In this document: positions 8,609 to 17,097 of the stretch, one piece after another
How the letters are laid out: each line of letters begins with the position of its first letter
Position numbering within the stretch: the stretch's first letter is position 1
DNA from: Halalkalicoccus paucihalophilus
GTDB taxonomy: Archaea > Halobacteriota > Halobacteria > Halobacteriales > Halalkalicoccaceae
DNA length: 64,000 bases
NCBI RefSeq assembly: GCF_001593955.1
Contig: NZ_LTAZ01000004.1
Span: 1 to 64,000, forward strand
Direction of reading: 5' to 3'
Translations under genes and position numbers: made by a program
Notes under the pieces: generated by a model
Told to the model about the DNA's origin: nothing
The model's input: the letters and a program-made list of their open reading frames with translations, nothing else
Databases searched by the model: none

Positions 8609-9010
8609 ATGAGTGACCGGGAGATCCCGACGAGCGACGCCGACTGGCGCGAGGAACTGAGCGACGAGCAGTACCGTGTCCTGCGGGAGGCGGGGACCGA
8701 ACGGCCCTTCTCGGGCGAGTACGTCGACCTCTTCGAGGACGGCAGCTACCGGTGTGCGGGCTGTGGCGCCGAACTGTTCGACTCGGACACGAAGTTCGAA
8801 CACGGCTGTGGCTGGCCGAGTTTCTCGGACGCGAACGAGGGTGCCGTCGAGTTCCGCGAGGACCACAGCCACGGGATGGAGCGGGTCGAGGTCGTCTGTG
8901 CGAACTGCGAGGGCCATCTGGGTCACGTCTTCGAGGACGGACCCGAACCCACGGGCGAACGCTACTGCATCAACTCCGCCGCCCTCGAGTTCGACGATCG
9001 GGATCAGTAA
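8609..9010 (+). CDS. msrB: Peptide-methionine (R)-S-oxide reductase MsrB
   Basis: MsrB repairs methionine-R-sulfoxide in proteins. From the ATG at 8609 the protein has 133 residues and all family landmarks: the N-terminal [19 protein letters not shown], two zinc-binding CxxC pairs (CAGC about residue 50, CANC about residue 98), [18 protein letters not shown] and the catalytic Cys in RYCINSAAL. The frame is open upstream but that part lies in the hairpin-rich spacer and is not conserved. It overlaps the end of the opposite-strand small gene by 7 nt. Confidence 0.95.
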   Translation: MSDREIPTSDADWREELSDEQYRVLREAGTERPFSGEYVDLFEDGSYRCAGCGAELFDSDTKFEHGCGWPSFSDANEGAVEFREDHSHGMERVEVVCANCEGHLGHVFEDGPEPTGERYCINSAALEFDDRDQ

Positions 9011-9174
9011 CCCGGCGGTCCCTCGCGCTCCTCGAGGACCCATTCGAGTTCCTCGATCGCCCGTAGCAGTACCGCCTCCTGTTCGTCCTCCAGCGGCGAG
9101 GAGGGGGGGTCCTGATCGTCGTAGAGCGATTCGAGTTCAGCGATACGCTCCCGGATGGTCTCGTTCGATCGCAT
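9004..9174 (-). CDS. Small acidic protein of unknown function, 56 aa
   Basis: The translation starts [20 protein letters not shown] and continues to [16 protein letters not shown]. It is very acidic and rich in Leu/Glu heptad-like spacing, so a short helical or coiled-coil protein is likely. The composition fits a real haloarchaeal gene better than a shadow frame. It overlaps the 3' end of msrB by 7 nt in convergent orientation. I do not recognise a family. Confidence 0.6.
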   Translation of the reverse strand: MRSNETIRERIAELESLYDDQDPPSSPLEDEQEAVLLRAIEELEWVLEEREGPPGY

Positions 9175-9205
9175 GGCGGCTATTCAGCCAGCGCGTACAA
9201 AACAA

Positions 9206-9400
9206 CTACGCTGGGGCCGGCGGGTCGTACCGGCGCCAGAGCCAGCCCACGCCCAGTGCGAGAAGCACCACGCCCGCCAGCGCGTGCCAGTAATCCTCGT
9301 GGACGAGCGCGCTCGTGAGATACAGCGCCATGATCCCCAGACACAGCGTCAACGACAGCCAGTGGGCGCGATAGAACCCGACGACGGTGCGGACCGACAT
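9206..9400 (-). CDS. Small two-helix membrane protein, 64 aa
   Basis: From the ATG at 9398-9400 the protein reads MSVRTVVGFYRAHWLSL and then has two hydrophobic helices, about residues 12-30 and 38-55, ending WLWRRYDPPAPA. A longer frame exists upstream but is rich in basic and polar residues unlike its neighbours. Function unknown. It lies tail to head with the small acidic gene on the same strand and is divergent from the membrane protein that follows. Confidence 0.65.
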   Translation of the reverse strand: MSVRTVVGFYRAHWLSLTLCLGIMALYLTSALVHEDYWHALAGVVLLALGVGWLWRRYDPPAPA

Positions 9401-9491
9401 TCGTGGAGGGTTCGAGTGCCGCTGCCATATACCCTGCGAGGCCGCCCGCTCGAACCGAGCGATTGAGGGGGCTGGGAATCGAAACGACGGT

Positions 9492-9731
9492 ATGGTAGCG
9501 CTTTCGAGCAAGGCGGCGTTCGTCCTCGTGTTGGTGACGGGCATCGTCGTCCCCGGCGTGATGAACTACGTCTTCTCGGTTGTACTGGGCCAGCAGATGC
9601 TCGGACGGCTGGTCTGGGTGCTCGGGTATACCCTGATGATCGCCGTGATCTGGTACGGGTGGCTCCGTCCGCTAGAGCTTACGGGCCCCGAACTCGACCC
9701 CGACGAGGCGGAACGGAAGGTTAAAGACTGA
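9492..9731 (+). CDS. Small membrane protein, 79 aa
   Basis: The protein starts MVALSSKAAFVLVLVTGIVV and has two hydrophobic helices (about 9-32 and 40-58), followed by an acidic C-terminal tail LTGPELDPDEAERKVKD on the cytoplasmic or outer side. The ATG at 9492 starts the hydrophobic part directly. No known family is recognised. The next small membrane gene begins 22 nt after its stop, suggesting a pair. Confidence 0.65.
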   Translation: MVALSSKAAFVLVLVTGIVVPGVMNYVFSVVLGQQMLGRLVWVLGYTLMIAVIWYGWLRPLELTGPELDPDEAERKVKD

Positions 9732-9753
9732 ATCGAACACAGTTCCCGACAGA

Positions 9754-10011
9754 ATGCTTGAGTTCGTCCCTCTTCAGCCCGTGGACGATTTCGTCCAAAG
9801 CTACCATCTCGGGCAGGTACTCGTCGCCGTGTTCGTCCTCTCGGTGCTCGGGTCCTTCGCCCTCTCGAAGAAACTGCTGTCGTTGAACGTGATCCTCTTC
9901 GGTCTGTTGTTCCTGTTGGTCCCCAACACCATCTCCTCGGTCGAGTACAAACTCCTTGGGGTGGCACTCCTCTTCATCGGCCCGATCCTCTATACGACCG
10001 CGCGCGACTGA
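9754..10011 (+). CDS. Small membrane protein, 85 aa
   Basis: The protein starts MLEFVPLQPVDDFVQSYHLG, then has three hydrophobic segments around residues 21-38, 43-58 and 66-80, ending LYTTARD. A TTAAAG element about 30 nt before the ATG, inside the end of the preceding gene, may be its own promoter. Function unknown. Downstream lies a hairpin-rich spacer before the convergent siroheme decarboxylase gene. Confidence 0.7.
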   Translation: MLEFVPLQPVDDFVQSYHLGQVLVAVFVLSVLGSFALSKKLLSLNVILFGLLFLLVPNTISSVEYKLLGVALLFIGPILYTTARD

Positions 10012-10073
10012 CCCGAACCGTTCCGGACCCGCTGGGCTTTCGTCCTCTCGGTCGCTCCCCGTCGACACCAGTT

Positions 10074-10272
10074 CGTACCGTACACCCGTCTGTTCCCGCG
10101 GACCATTTTCCGTTCGTTCGCTTCGCTCACTCTCTGCTCACGGACGCGAAGCGTCCGTTCGCATGGCCCGCGGGACCGAAGGTCCCGCATTGACGCAAAC
10201 ACCGCCTCGAAAAACCGCACCACCACGGTCAATCGGACGAGAGAAGTTCGTCGTACCGTGCACCCGTCTGTT
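10074..10272. repeat. Near-identical 21-bp repeat pair bracketing a hairpin element
   Basis: The 21 bp at 10074-10094 recur at 10252-10272 with one mismatch. The second copy codes for QTGARYD at the end of the siroheme decarboxylase; the first would read QTGVRY in the same sense, so it is a remnant of a duplicated gene end. Between them are perfect hairpins ACGGACGC-GAA-GCGTCCGT (10140-10158) and GCGGGACC-GAA-GGTCCCGC (10170-10188). A longer inverted pair, 10094-10106 against 10163-10175, has one mismatch in 13. Confidence 0.6.
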
Positions 10273-11269
10273 TCAGCGTCTCTGTCGAGTAGAGCCGCTC
10301 GTGCTCGTAGGGCAGGTACCCGTCGTGGAGGTCGTCGATCCGGGCGTCGACCGCCTCGGGATCCCGGCCGTGGATCATCGTAAAGAGGTCGTACTCCCAG
10401 CCGAGGCCGCTCCTGCGGGGGCGGTGATAACAGAGCGTGACGAAGGGGAGCGCTCCGACCGCCCGGCCGCGTTCTTCTAGTTCCTCGTCGGGGACGTCCC
10501 AGACGACCATGCAGTTCGCGGTAAAGCCCGTCACGACGTGGTTGATGACGCAGCCGATCCGCTTGATACAGCCGTTCTCGAGCAGCCGGGTGACCGACTC
10601 GATCACCGCCGTCGTCTCGTATCCCGTCGCCCCCGCCACGTCCGCGTACGGGGTAAGCGAGAGGGGCAACCCTTCCTGGATCTCGAGCAGGACCGCGGCG
10701 TCGAGCGCGGAGAGGTCGCCCGTCGCCTCCTCGCTGATCGCCGTCGCCTCGACGGCTCCCGCCTCCGAGGCCGACTCGCGGGCGAACCGATCGGCGTTCA
10801 CGACGGGGAACTCCAGATCGATGTAGAAGTCCGTCAGCATCGGGAGGTTGAGGACCTCACAACCGGTTCGTTCCTCGATCTCGTCGATGATCCGGTCGCG
10901 GGTCTCGCGCGACCCGGCGGTGACGACGAACCACATGTTCCACTCGTGGTCCCGGCGGTAGTTGTGGTTGACCTGCCGGTAGGAGTTGATCACGGTCGCG
11001 ATCTCCGAAAAGCGCTCCTCGGGCGCTTTCACTGCCGCGAGCGTCGAGGAGCCGATCACCGGCGGGTTGAGCACCGCGCCGAAGCGCCGGACGATCCCGC
11101 GTTCGACGAGCGCCTCGACGCGTGCGAGCGCCTCCCGTTCGTCCACGCCGAGTGCCTCCCCGATCGATCGGAACGGCCGCGGTTCGACGGGAACCCCGCT
11201 CTGATAGCCGTCGATGAGGGCGGTATCGACCCCGTCGAGGTCGGCTCGCCAGTCCGCCGTGAGTGTCAT
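10229..11269 (-). CDS. ahbAB: Siroheme decarboxylase, fused AhbA-AhbB
   Basis: The enzyme decarboxylates siroheme to didecarboxysiroheme in the alternative heme (and heme d1) pathway used by archaea. The protein has two related halves. Residues 1 to about 160 contain an AsnC-type winged helix and RRFGAVLNPPVIG...NYRRDHEWNMWFVV. The second half, from about 185, contains DLSALDAAVLLEIQEGLPL, KRIGCVINH and CYHRPRRSGLGWEYDLF. These are the two subunits of bacterial AhbA/AhbB joined in one chain. I chose the ATG at 11267-11269; a GTG 9 nt upstream is possible. The 3' end has a duplicated remnant about 160 nt downstream. Confidence 0.85.
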   Translation of the reverse strand: MTLTADWRADLDGVDTALIDGYQSGVPVEPRPFRSIGEALGVDEREALARVEALVERGIVRRFGAVLNPPVIGSSTLAAVKAPEERFSEIATVINSYRQVNHNYRRDHEWNMWFVVTAGSRETRDRIIDEIEERTGCEVLNLPMLTDFYIDLEFPVVNADRFARESASEAGAVEATAISEEATGDLSALDAAVLLEIQEGLPLSLTPYADVAGATGYETTAVIESVTRLLENGCIKRIGCVINHVVTGFTANCMVVWDVPDEELEERGRAVGALPFVTLCYHRPRRSGLGWEYDLFTMIHGRDPEAVDARIDDLHDGYLPYEHERLYSTETLKQTGARYDELLSSD

Positions 11270-11335
11270 TACACTCACTACGGACCGATATCGAGTATCA
11301 GTTTCGCTCTCCGCCCGTCGACCGGTCGCCCCGTC

Positions 11336-11809
11336 TCAGGCCGACGCGACCGCCTCGAGGAGCGCCTCGTAGTCGGGTTCGTTCTCGGGGGACTCCGCTT
11401 CCCACTCGTAGACGATTTCACCGTCGTCGTCGAGGACGTAGACCGCGCGGTTCGCGACGCCGTACAGCCCCAGATCCTCGATGTCGATTTCGAGCCCGTA
11501 GGCGTCGATCGCCTCGCGACTCGTGTCGCTGACGAGGTCGAACTCGATGCCGTGTTCCTCGCGGAAGGCGTTCAGCGAGAACGCCGAGTCGGCGCTGACT
11601 CCAAAGAGGGTCGCACCTCGTTTTTCGAACTCCCCGAGTTCGTTCTGGAGGGCGACCATCTCGTTCGAACACGGCGGGGTGAACGCGCCGGGGAAGAAGG
11701 CGAGGACGATCGGTCCGTCGCCGAGGTGTTCGTCGAGTTCGAAGGACGCTAGCTCGCCGTTGGCGACCGTCGCGGTGATCGACGGTGCCGTCTCGCCAGT
11801 CGTTACCAT
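11336..11809 (-). CDS. Peroxiredoxin (AhpC/TSA, PrxQ-like)
   Basis: Peroxiredoxins reduce hydrogen peroxide and organic peroxides through a reactive cysteine. The 157-residue protein has the thioredoxin-fold order VTTGETAPSITATVANG, FFPGAFTPPCSNEM with the peroxidatic Cys (about residue 46), GVSADSAFSLNAF, and DLVSDTSREAIDAYGL. No second cysteine is visible in the translation, so a one-Cys mechanism or use of an outside thiol such as gamma-glutamylcysteine is likely. The start at 11807-11809 immediately precedes the conserved domain. It is divergent from the TrpD2-like gene. Confidence 0.9.
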   Translation of the reverse strand: MVTTGETAPSITATVANGELASFELDEHLGDGPIVLAFFPGAFTPPCSNEMVALQNELGEFEKRGATLFGVSADSAFSLNAFREEHGIEFDLVSDTSREAIDAYGLEIDIEDLGLYGVANRAVYVLDDDGEIVYEWEAESPENEPDYEALLEAVASA

Positions 11810-11955
11810 TGCGCTCGTCGATACGGGACCTACCCGAATAAACGACCAGCAACCGGGGAAACCTTCCCGTTGCAACCGCGCGATAGCGTGTCCCACGGTG
11901 TGGCGCTCGGGGACCGAAGGCGAGCGTTTTTGCGCGCGCCGTTCCAACCACCGAT

Positions 11956-13014
11956 ATGGCACAAGCGACCCACGAGTACGGCGAGTGGCCGCTCAAGCGT
12001 TTGATGAGCGAGGTCGTCGGCTCGGGACACAAATCGGCCGACGACATGGACTACGAGCAGGCGAGCGATGCGTTCCGTCGGATCCTCGGCGACGAACCCG
12101 ATCACACTACTCTCGGGGCTTTCTGGCTCGCGAACCGCTGGAAACGCAACACCGCCGAGGAACTGGCTGCCTTTACCGACGTGATGCGCGAGTCGGTTCG
12201 TACTGCGGAACCCGACTGCGATCCCGTCGACTGCGGGGCGAACTACGACGGCAAGCACACGTCCGCACTGCTGGGCGTCGCCGCGGGCTGTGTCGCCGCC
12301 GGCGCGGGCACTCCCGTCGTCACCCATTCCGGCGATCGAGTTCCCACGCAGAAGGCGACCGCCTACAAGCACGTCCTCGACGAACTCGGCGTCCGCACGG
12401 AGATCGATCCCGAGGAGAGCGCCGAGATGGTCGACGAGACGGGCTTCGGGTTCTACTACCAGCCCGCGTTCAACCCCGAGATCGACGGGTTGTTCGAGCG
12501 TCGGGACGCGATGGGCGTCCGCACCTTCCTCAACACCGTCGAAACGCTCGCGAACCCCGCGAACGCCGACATCCATCTGGGGAGTTTCTATCACCTCCCC
12601 TTCGCAAAACGGATCGTCGATACCTTCGGGCGGAGCGAACAGGACCTCTCGCGTGTGCTGATGTTCCAGGGAATGGAGGGCTACGACGACGTCCGGCCCG
12701 GCCTGACGAAGGTCGCCGAATGGGACGACGGGACGTTCTCTGATTTCGAGATCGAAACTGGAGAATACGGCATGGGCTTCGAGAGCGAGGACCTCGCAGT
12801 GGGGGACGTCGCCGGCGATTCGGCACGGATCACCCGCGAGGTCCTCTCGGGCGAGCGCGAGGACCTGTTCGCCGACGCCGTCTCGCTCAACGCCGCACTC
12901 CGGATCTACGCCCGTGGGGACGCTGCCTCTATCGACGAGGGGCTCGAACTCGCTCGCGGGTCGATCGACGAGGGGAGCGCCGGGGCCGTCCTCGACGACC
13001 TGCGGGCGTTCTGA
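11956..13014 (+). CDS. Anthranilate phosphoribosyltransferase-like protein (TrpD2 type)
   Basis: The 352-residue protein has the fold and landmarks of the TrpD/nucleoside phosphorylase family: an N-terminal helical region PLKRLMSEVVGSGHKSADDM, VDCGANYDGKHTSALLGVAA, VVTHSGDRVPTQKATAYKHV and FLNTVETLANPANADIHLGS. The glycine-rich phosphoribosyl-pyrophosphate loop of true TrpD (typically GTGGDG) is here CGANYDGK. This places it in the TrpD2/YbiB-like branch, where anthranilate is not the proven substrate and nucleic acid binding has been reported. The genuine trpD is at the end of the window. ATG at 11956 follows a TTTTTG element about 30 nt upstream. Confidence 0.8.
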   Translation: MAQATHEYGEWPLKRLMSEVVGSGHKSADDMDYEQASDAFRRILGDEPDHTTLGAFWLANRWKRNTAEELAAFTDVMRESVRTAEPDCDPVDCGANYDGKHTSALLGVAAGCVAAGAGTPVVTHSGDRVPTQKATAYKHVLDELGVRTEIDPEESAEMVDETGFGFYYQPAFNPEIDGLFERRDAMGVRTFLNTVETLANPANADIHLGSFYHLPFAKRIVDTFGRSEQDLSRVLMFQGMEGYDDVRPGLTKVAEWDDGTFSDFEIETGEYGMGFESEDLAVGDVAGDSARITREVLSGEREDLFADAVSLNAALRIYARGDAASIDEGLELARGSIDEGSAGAVLDDLRAF

Positions 13015-13028
13015 AGGGCGAGCCCCGA

Positions 13029-13550
13029 TCAGTCGTCCGCGGGCAAGGTCAGCGTGACCGCCTCGTCCGCCCCGTCGATCGTCACGGTGGTTTCGACGCT
13101 CTCGAAGCCCGCTGCCTCCGCTTCGACGCGGTACTGGCCGTTTCGGAGTTCGAAACTGATCCGCCCATCCGAATCGGCCGTCTCGTCGGCCTCGTCGAAC
13201 TCGTCGACCTCCACCCGTGCGCCGGGAATCGGCTCGCCCGCTTCGTCCTCGACGGTCACCGTCAGCGTGTAGGGTCCCGACCCGGTGTCGCCGGTTTCGC
13301 TTCCGTTGCTCCGGTTCGATCCGCCGCTTTCGCCGTCACTTTCGCTCTGATTCGCGCTGCTCGACTGTCCACTCCCGTTCCCGTCGGATCCCGTGCCGGC
13401 ATCGCTCGACTCGTCGTTCGGGCTGTCCCCCATACAACCTGCGAGACCGACCAGACCGACCGCTCCGGCGATCCCGACGAACCGTCGTCGAGAGAGCGAC
13501 GGTTCGACCGACGCGCTACCCGTCCCGTTCCCGACTGACGGTTCCTGCAT
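13029..13550 (-). CDS. Tat-exported lipoprotein with carboxypeptidase-like regulatory domain
   Basis: The protein starts MQEPSVGN and carries a twin-arginine signal SRRRFVGIAGAVGLVGLAGC, where the last Cys is the lipobox residue (about 41). It is followed by a long Ser/Gly/Asp/Asn-rich linker typical of haloarchaeal lipoproteins. The C-terminal 80 residues (YTLTVTVEDEAGEPIPGARV onward) look like a carboxypeptidase-regulatory or PEGA-type beta-sandwich. It is expected on the outer face of the membrane. Function unknown; the domain often acts in binding or spacing. It is convergent with the TrpD2-like gene, 14 nt apart. Confidence 0.82.
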   Translation of the reverse strand: MQEPSVGNGTGSASVEPSLSRRRFVGIAGAVGLVGLAGCMGDSPNDESSDAGTGSDGNGSGQSSSANQSESDGESGGSNRSNGSETGDTGSGPYTLTVTVEDEAGEPIPGARVEVDEFDEADETADSDGRISFELRNGQYRVEAEAAGFESVETTVTIDGADEAVTLTLPADD

Positions 13551-13782
13551 GTGAACAGTACCTCCCCCCGAGGATATCGGTATGCGCTCCCTACCGGGCG
13601 TAGCCGGTGGTAATCGGTGGTCATACCCTCCTATATACCGGCGTCGGGCGCCAGTCCCGGACGAGTCGTTCGGTCGGCGGTCGACCGGCCCCGTTGACGG
13701 TGGCGGATGAAAGACCGCCACGCTCGGTCGTTTCGCCGGATCCGACGGAACCTTCTTGGACGTCTCCGGCCTGTTACGACGA

Positions 13783-14847
13783 ATGGAGGGGATGGCTCTG
13801 GGACTCGAAGTGGAGTACTGGGTGATCGACGGGGCGGGGCGCCTCTGTGCCGGCGAGGAGGTCGTCGCCGCCCACGACCGGATCTGCCACGAGTTCGTCG
13901 CGCCGATGGTCGAGTTCGAGACGCCCCCGAGCGACGACCTCGAAACGGTGTGTCGTGACCTGCGGGAGGTCCTCGAAGCGGGGACCGAGGCCGCCACGGA
14001 CGCGGACAAACACCTCGTTCCCCTCGGGACGCCACTCGTCAGCGAGACGATGCCCGCCATCTCCGAGCGCGGGCGGCTGCTCGAACGCCTCTACGGCGAG
14101 GGGATCGAGTACGCCAAACACTGTGCGGGCACGCACGTCCATTTCGACAAGCGGGCAGTGCCCGACCAGCTCAACCTGCTGACGGCGCTCGATCCCGTGC
14201 TCGCGCTGGTGGCCTCCTCGCCCTATTACGACGGCCAACGTCTCGCACACTCCTCGCGGGCGTACGTCTATCGCTACGAGACGGGCCGGGAGTTCTCCCG
14301 GTATCGCGACCTCTGGGAGTACACCGACTCGATGAACGAGTGGAACACCCGTCTGGCCGATACCTACGAGGAACTTCGCGTCCTCGCGGCCGAGCGCGGG
14401 ATCGACGAGGCGACCTTCGAGCGACACATCGAACCCGAAAACAGCGTCCTCACGCCGGTTCGCCTCCGACTCGGTTCGCCGACCGTCGAGTGGCGCGCGC
14501 CCGACGCCGCCCTCCCGAGCCAGTTGCTCGCGCTCCTCGAGGACGTTACGACGGCGGTCTCGGCCCTCGACGGGCGCTCCCTCGAGATCGGCGAGGAGCC
14601 CGATATCGACGGGGAGACGGTCACAGTCCCGGCCTTCGAGGAGCTGCGTGACCTCACTCGCGAGGCCATCGTCGAGGGTCGAACCCCCGCCGTCGAGGCG
14701 TATCTCGACGCGATGGGGATCGATTCGGGCAGGTATTCCCCGCTTTCGGAGGAGATCGCGGCCGGAGAGCGGATCGATCACGAGCGCGCCCGCGAACTGC
14801 GTCTCGAGTACGCCGCGCGCCTGCGCGAGGACGTCGCCGCGCTCTAA
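13783..14847 (+). CDS. gshA: Glutamate-cysteine ligase family protein (GshA-like)
   Basis: Haloarchaea use gamma-glutamylcysteine as their main low-molecular thiol, made by a GCS2-type ligase. The protein has the family opening LGLEVEYWVIDGAGRLCAG, then EFVAPMVEFETPP, the AGTHVHFDKRA histidine motif and TVEWRAPDAALP near the end. With the ATG at 13783 it has 354 residues. A TTG 27 nt upstream, or the ATG at 13792, could also be used. It is convergent with the aspartoacylase-family gene and overlaps it by 4 nt. The assignment as the physiological ligase rests on family resemblance. Confidence 0.8.
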   Translation: MEGMALGLEVEYWVIDGAGRLCAGEEVVAAHDRICHEFVAPMVEFETPPSDDLETVCRDLREVLEAGTEAATDADKHLVPLGTPLVSETMPAISERGRLLERLYGEGIEYAKHCAGTHVHFDKRAVPDQLNLLTALDPVLALVASSPYYDGQRLAHSSRAYVYRYETGREFSRYRDLWEYTDSMNEWNTRLADTYEELRVLAAERGIDEATFERHIEPENSVLTPVRLRLGSPTVEWRAPDAALPSQLLALLEDVTTAVSALDGRSLEIGEEPDIDGETVTVPAFEELRDLTREAIVEGRTPAVEAYLDAMGIDSGRYSPLSEEIAAGERIDHERARELRLEYAARLREDVAAL

Positions 14848-15812
14848 TCCTCCTCGATCGGGAGGGCGACGTTCGCGAGCTTCTCCCCGCCGGTGACGGT
14901 CGCCTCCCTCGTCAGCGCATAGAGGACGCCGTCCCGGTCGGCGACCGCCTCCTGGAGGACCTCGTAGCTCGTCGGGTCGTAGAGTGCTCCCAGCCGGGTC
15001 CCGGCCGTGACCTCCTCACCCAGTTCGCGCTCGGGGTCGGCACGAAACAGCCCCGAGTCGGTCGCCGTCACGCGCCCGAGGTGGTTGCGTGCGAGCCGGC
15101 GTTTCCCGATGGGTTCGGGATCACCCTCCAAGACCCCCCGATCGCGAAGGACGTTCACCATGCCGGCGACGCCGGTTTCGACGGCCTCCTCGACGATCTG
15201 CTTGTTGTGTGCGAGTTCGGGCGTGATCGTGGGGATCCCCGCCCGCGACGCCGCGACCCGGAGTTTGCCGTCGAAACCGCGCTGGCCCCACTCCTCGTTC
15301 GCCGCCTCGCCGGCGCGTTCGGCCAGCAGTAGGTCGGTCCCGAACGTGCCGGCGAGGTCCCTCGAACCGTCGTCGCCGGCCGTGAAGACGACGTGGGTCA
15401 ACATCCCGGGGCTTCCGGTGTGGAGGTCGACGACGGCGTCGGCCTCCCGTACGTACTCCCAGAGGGTCGCGGCCATGCGCTCGTGGAGCGTTCCCTCGTT
15501 GTCGCCGGGCCACGCCCGGTTCATGTTCGCGTTGATGCTGTCGAGTTCCTCCGGCGTGGTGTACGAGACCCGGTCGAAGGTGAGGGGATCGGCGACGGGG
15601 ACGGCGATCACCTCGCCCGCGAGATCGGCGGCGACGAGCCGGTCGTGGAGCCGCCTGAGGACTTCGACGCCGTTCACCTCGCGACCGTGCTGGGCGGCCT
15701 GAACGTAGAGCGTGGGGCCGTCGGAGCCCCGATAGTGGTGGACCGTCGTCTCGACGTCGATCCCGGAGGGGAGGCGAGCGAGGATGATCCGATCGCTCCG
15801 GTGGGTTGCCAT
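14844..15812 (-). CDS. Succinylglutamate desuccinylase/aspartoacylase family zinc hydrolase
   Basis: The protein (322 aa) belongs to the M14-like AstE/aspartoacylase family, which removes acyl groups from amino acids. It has the zinc-binding QHGREVNGVEVL (H about 55, E about 58), SINANMNRAWPG, VVDLHTGSPG with the third ligand His, and ITPELAHNK supplying the catalytic Glu. The C-terminal 90 residues form a beta domain (ATDSGLFRADPERELGEEV). The substrate is not predicted. The family includes the DoeB/EutE deacetylases of ectoine degradation, but this copy is 40 kb from the M24 gene and is a generic member. The start at 15810-15812 precedes the conserved region. Confidence 0.82.
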   Translation of the reverse strand: MATHRSDRIILARLPSGIDVETTVHHYRGSDGPTLYVQAAQHGREVNGVEVLRRLHDRLVAADLAGEVIAVPVADPLTFDRVSYTTPEELDSINANMNRAWPGDNEGTLHERMAATLWEYVREADAVVDLHTGSPGMLTHVVFTAGDDGSRDLAGTFGTDLLLAERAGEAANEEWGQRGFDGKLRVAASRAGIPTITPELAHNKQIVEEAVETGVAGMVNVLRDRGVLEGDPEPIGKRRLARNHLGRVTATDSGLFRADPERELGEEVTAGTRLGALYDPTSYEVLQEAVADRDGVLYALTREATVTGGEKLANVALPIEED

Positions 15813-15895
15813 ACCCTCCCTGTGGTCGGCTCCCACATCAATCTCGCCGATCCCGCACCGGATTTTTGTAAATCCATCACGAATCGTACGGCGGG

Positions 15896-16129
15896 GTGAG
15901 ATCGATAACTCGGCAGACATGTTACGAACCTACGCGGTATCCGATCGAGCGGTTTCGAGAAGTACTCGCCTCCCTCTCGCGGTACGACCTCCTGCTGGTG
16001 ACGATCCCAGTGGCGTTCCTGCTCGCGTTCGTCACGAGCAACGCGCTCGCGATCGGCGTCCACGCGGCGCTCGTCGGCGCGCTCGCCATCGCGGACGCGG
16101 TCGCGCTGAACCCGCCGCGGACGGGTTAA
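15896..16129 (+). CDS. Small membrane protein, 77 aa (GTG start)
   Basis: The translation has a polar N-terminus (RYPIERFREVLASLSRYD) followed by two hydrophobic helices, LLLVTIPVAFLLAFV and IGVHAALVGALAIADAVAL, and a short tail. The only start codons in frame are the GTG at 15896 and none further inside, so the exact start is uncertain. The hydrophobic pattern is not expected from a chance frame. It lies between the divergent hydrolase and the cyclophilin. Function unknown. Confidence 0.55.
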   Translation: MRSITRQTCYEPTRYPIERFREVLASLSRYDLLLVTIPVAFLLAFVTSNALAIGVHAALVGALAIADAVALNPPRTG

Positions 16130-16174
16130 CCGACGACCACCAGCGTTTTACGCGGCCTCGACGACTGACCAGCC

Positions 16175-16720
16175 ATGGCTACGACCGCGACGCTGCACAC
16201 GACGGAAGGCGACATCGAGATCGAACTGTTCGACGAGCGCGCGCCCCGAACGGTCGAGAACTTCCTCAACCTCGCCGAACACGACCCGGCCGCAAGCGAC
16301 GAGCCCGCGCCCGACACCACCACGTGGGAGGACCCCGAATCCGGCGAGACCCGCGGGGACGGCCTGTACAACGGCGTCGAGTTCCACCGCGTGATCGACG
16401 AGTTCATGATCCAGACCGGCGACCCTACCGGAACGGGTCGGGGCGGCCCCGGCTACAGTTTCGACGACGAGTTCCACGACGAGCTGCGCCACGACTCGGC
16501 GGGGACGGTCTCGATGGCTAACAGCGGTCCCAACACCAACGGCTCGCAGTTCTTCATCACGCTCGCGCCCACTCCGCACCTCGACGACCGCCACGCCGTC
16601 TTCGGGGAGGTAATCGAGGGGATGGACGTCGTCGAGGCGATCGGGGGGACCGAAACCGACGGGAAGGACAAGCCGACGACGACCATCGAGATCGAGTCGG
16701 TCACGATCGAGCACGACTGA
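16175..16720 (+). CDS. ppiB: Cyclophilin-type peptidyl-prolyl cis-trans isomerase
   Basis: Cyclophilins speed up proline isomerisation during protein folding in the cytoplasm. The 181-residue protein shows the classic set: [45 protein letters not shown] (catalytic Arg), [29 protein letters not shown] and [10 protein letters not shown]. An acidic insertion around residues 45-65 ([19 protein letters not shown]) is longer than in bacterial enzymes and is typical of haloarchaeal cyclophilins. A TTTTAC element about 27 nt before the ATG suits a leaderless transcript. Its stop directly abuts the stop of the next, opposite gene. Confidence 0.95.
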   Translation: MATTATLHTTEGDIEIELFDERAPRTVENFLNLAEHDPAASDEPAPDTTTWEDPESGETRGDGLYNGVEFHRVIDEFMIQTGDPTGTGRGGPGYSFDDEFHDELRHDSAGTVSMANSGPNTNGSQFFITLAPTPHLDDRHAVFGEVIEGMDVVEAIGGTETDGKDKPTTTIEIESVTIEHD

Positions 16721-17017
16721 CTACGAGTACCGGCGCGCGCCGACGAGCATCCACAGCGAGACCGCGAGCGTCACGGCAACGAACGCGACCGCAAAGCCCC
16801 TGTCCCAGCGGGCCTCGGGAACGAACCCGCTCGCGACGAGGACCATCCCCAGTGCGATCGTCCACCGGCCGACGAAGGCCGTCAATCCCTCGGGGTCGCT
16901 CACGGTTTCGGGATCGTAGCCCGAGATCAGTTCGGGATGGCCGCTGCGGATCAGTAGCCCGAGTCCGATCGTCACGAACCCGCTGATCCAGAGGACGACA
17001 GCGAGCGCGAGCGACAT
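16721..17017 (-). CDS. Small membrane protein, 98 aa (DUF3784-like)
   Basis: The protein has three hydrophobic helices: residues 2-23, about 50-66 and 73-90. Between the first two is a polar stretch SGHPELISGYDPETVSDPEG. The combination of a first helix, then a GYDP-like segment and two more helices is that of DUF3784 proteins, whose function is unknown. It is convergent with the cyclophilin gene with no bases between the stop codons. Confidence 0.65.
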   Translation of the reverse strand: MSLALAVVLWISGFVTIGLGLLIRSGHPELISGYDPETVSDPEGLTAFVGRWTIALGMVLVASGFVPEARWDRGFAVAFVAVTLAVSLWMLVGARRYS

Positions 17018-17097
17018 ATCCGAAATCCTCTACGGACCGGCATATCGCTACCGGCCCGAACCGTAACCCGAAAGCCGACCCGGCCCGTCTTCCGGGT

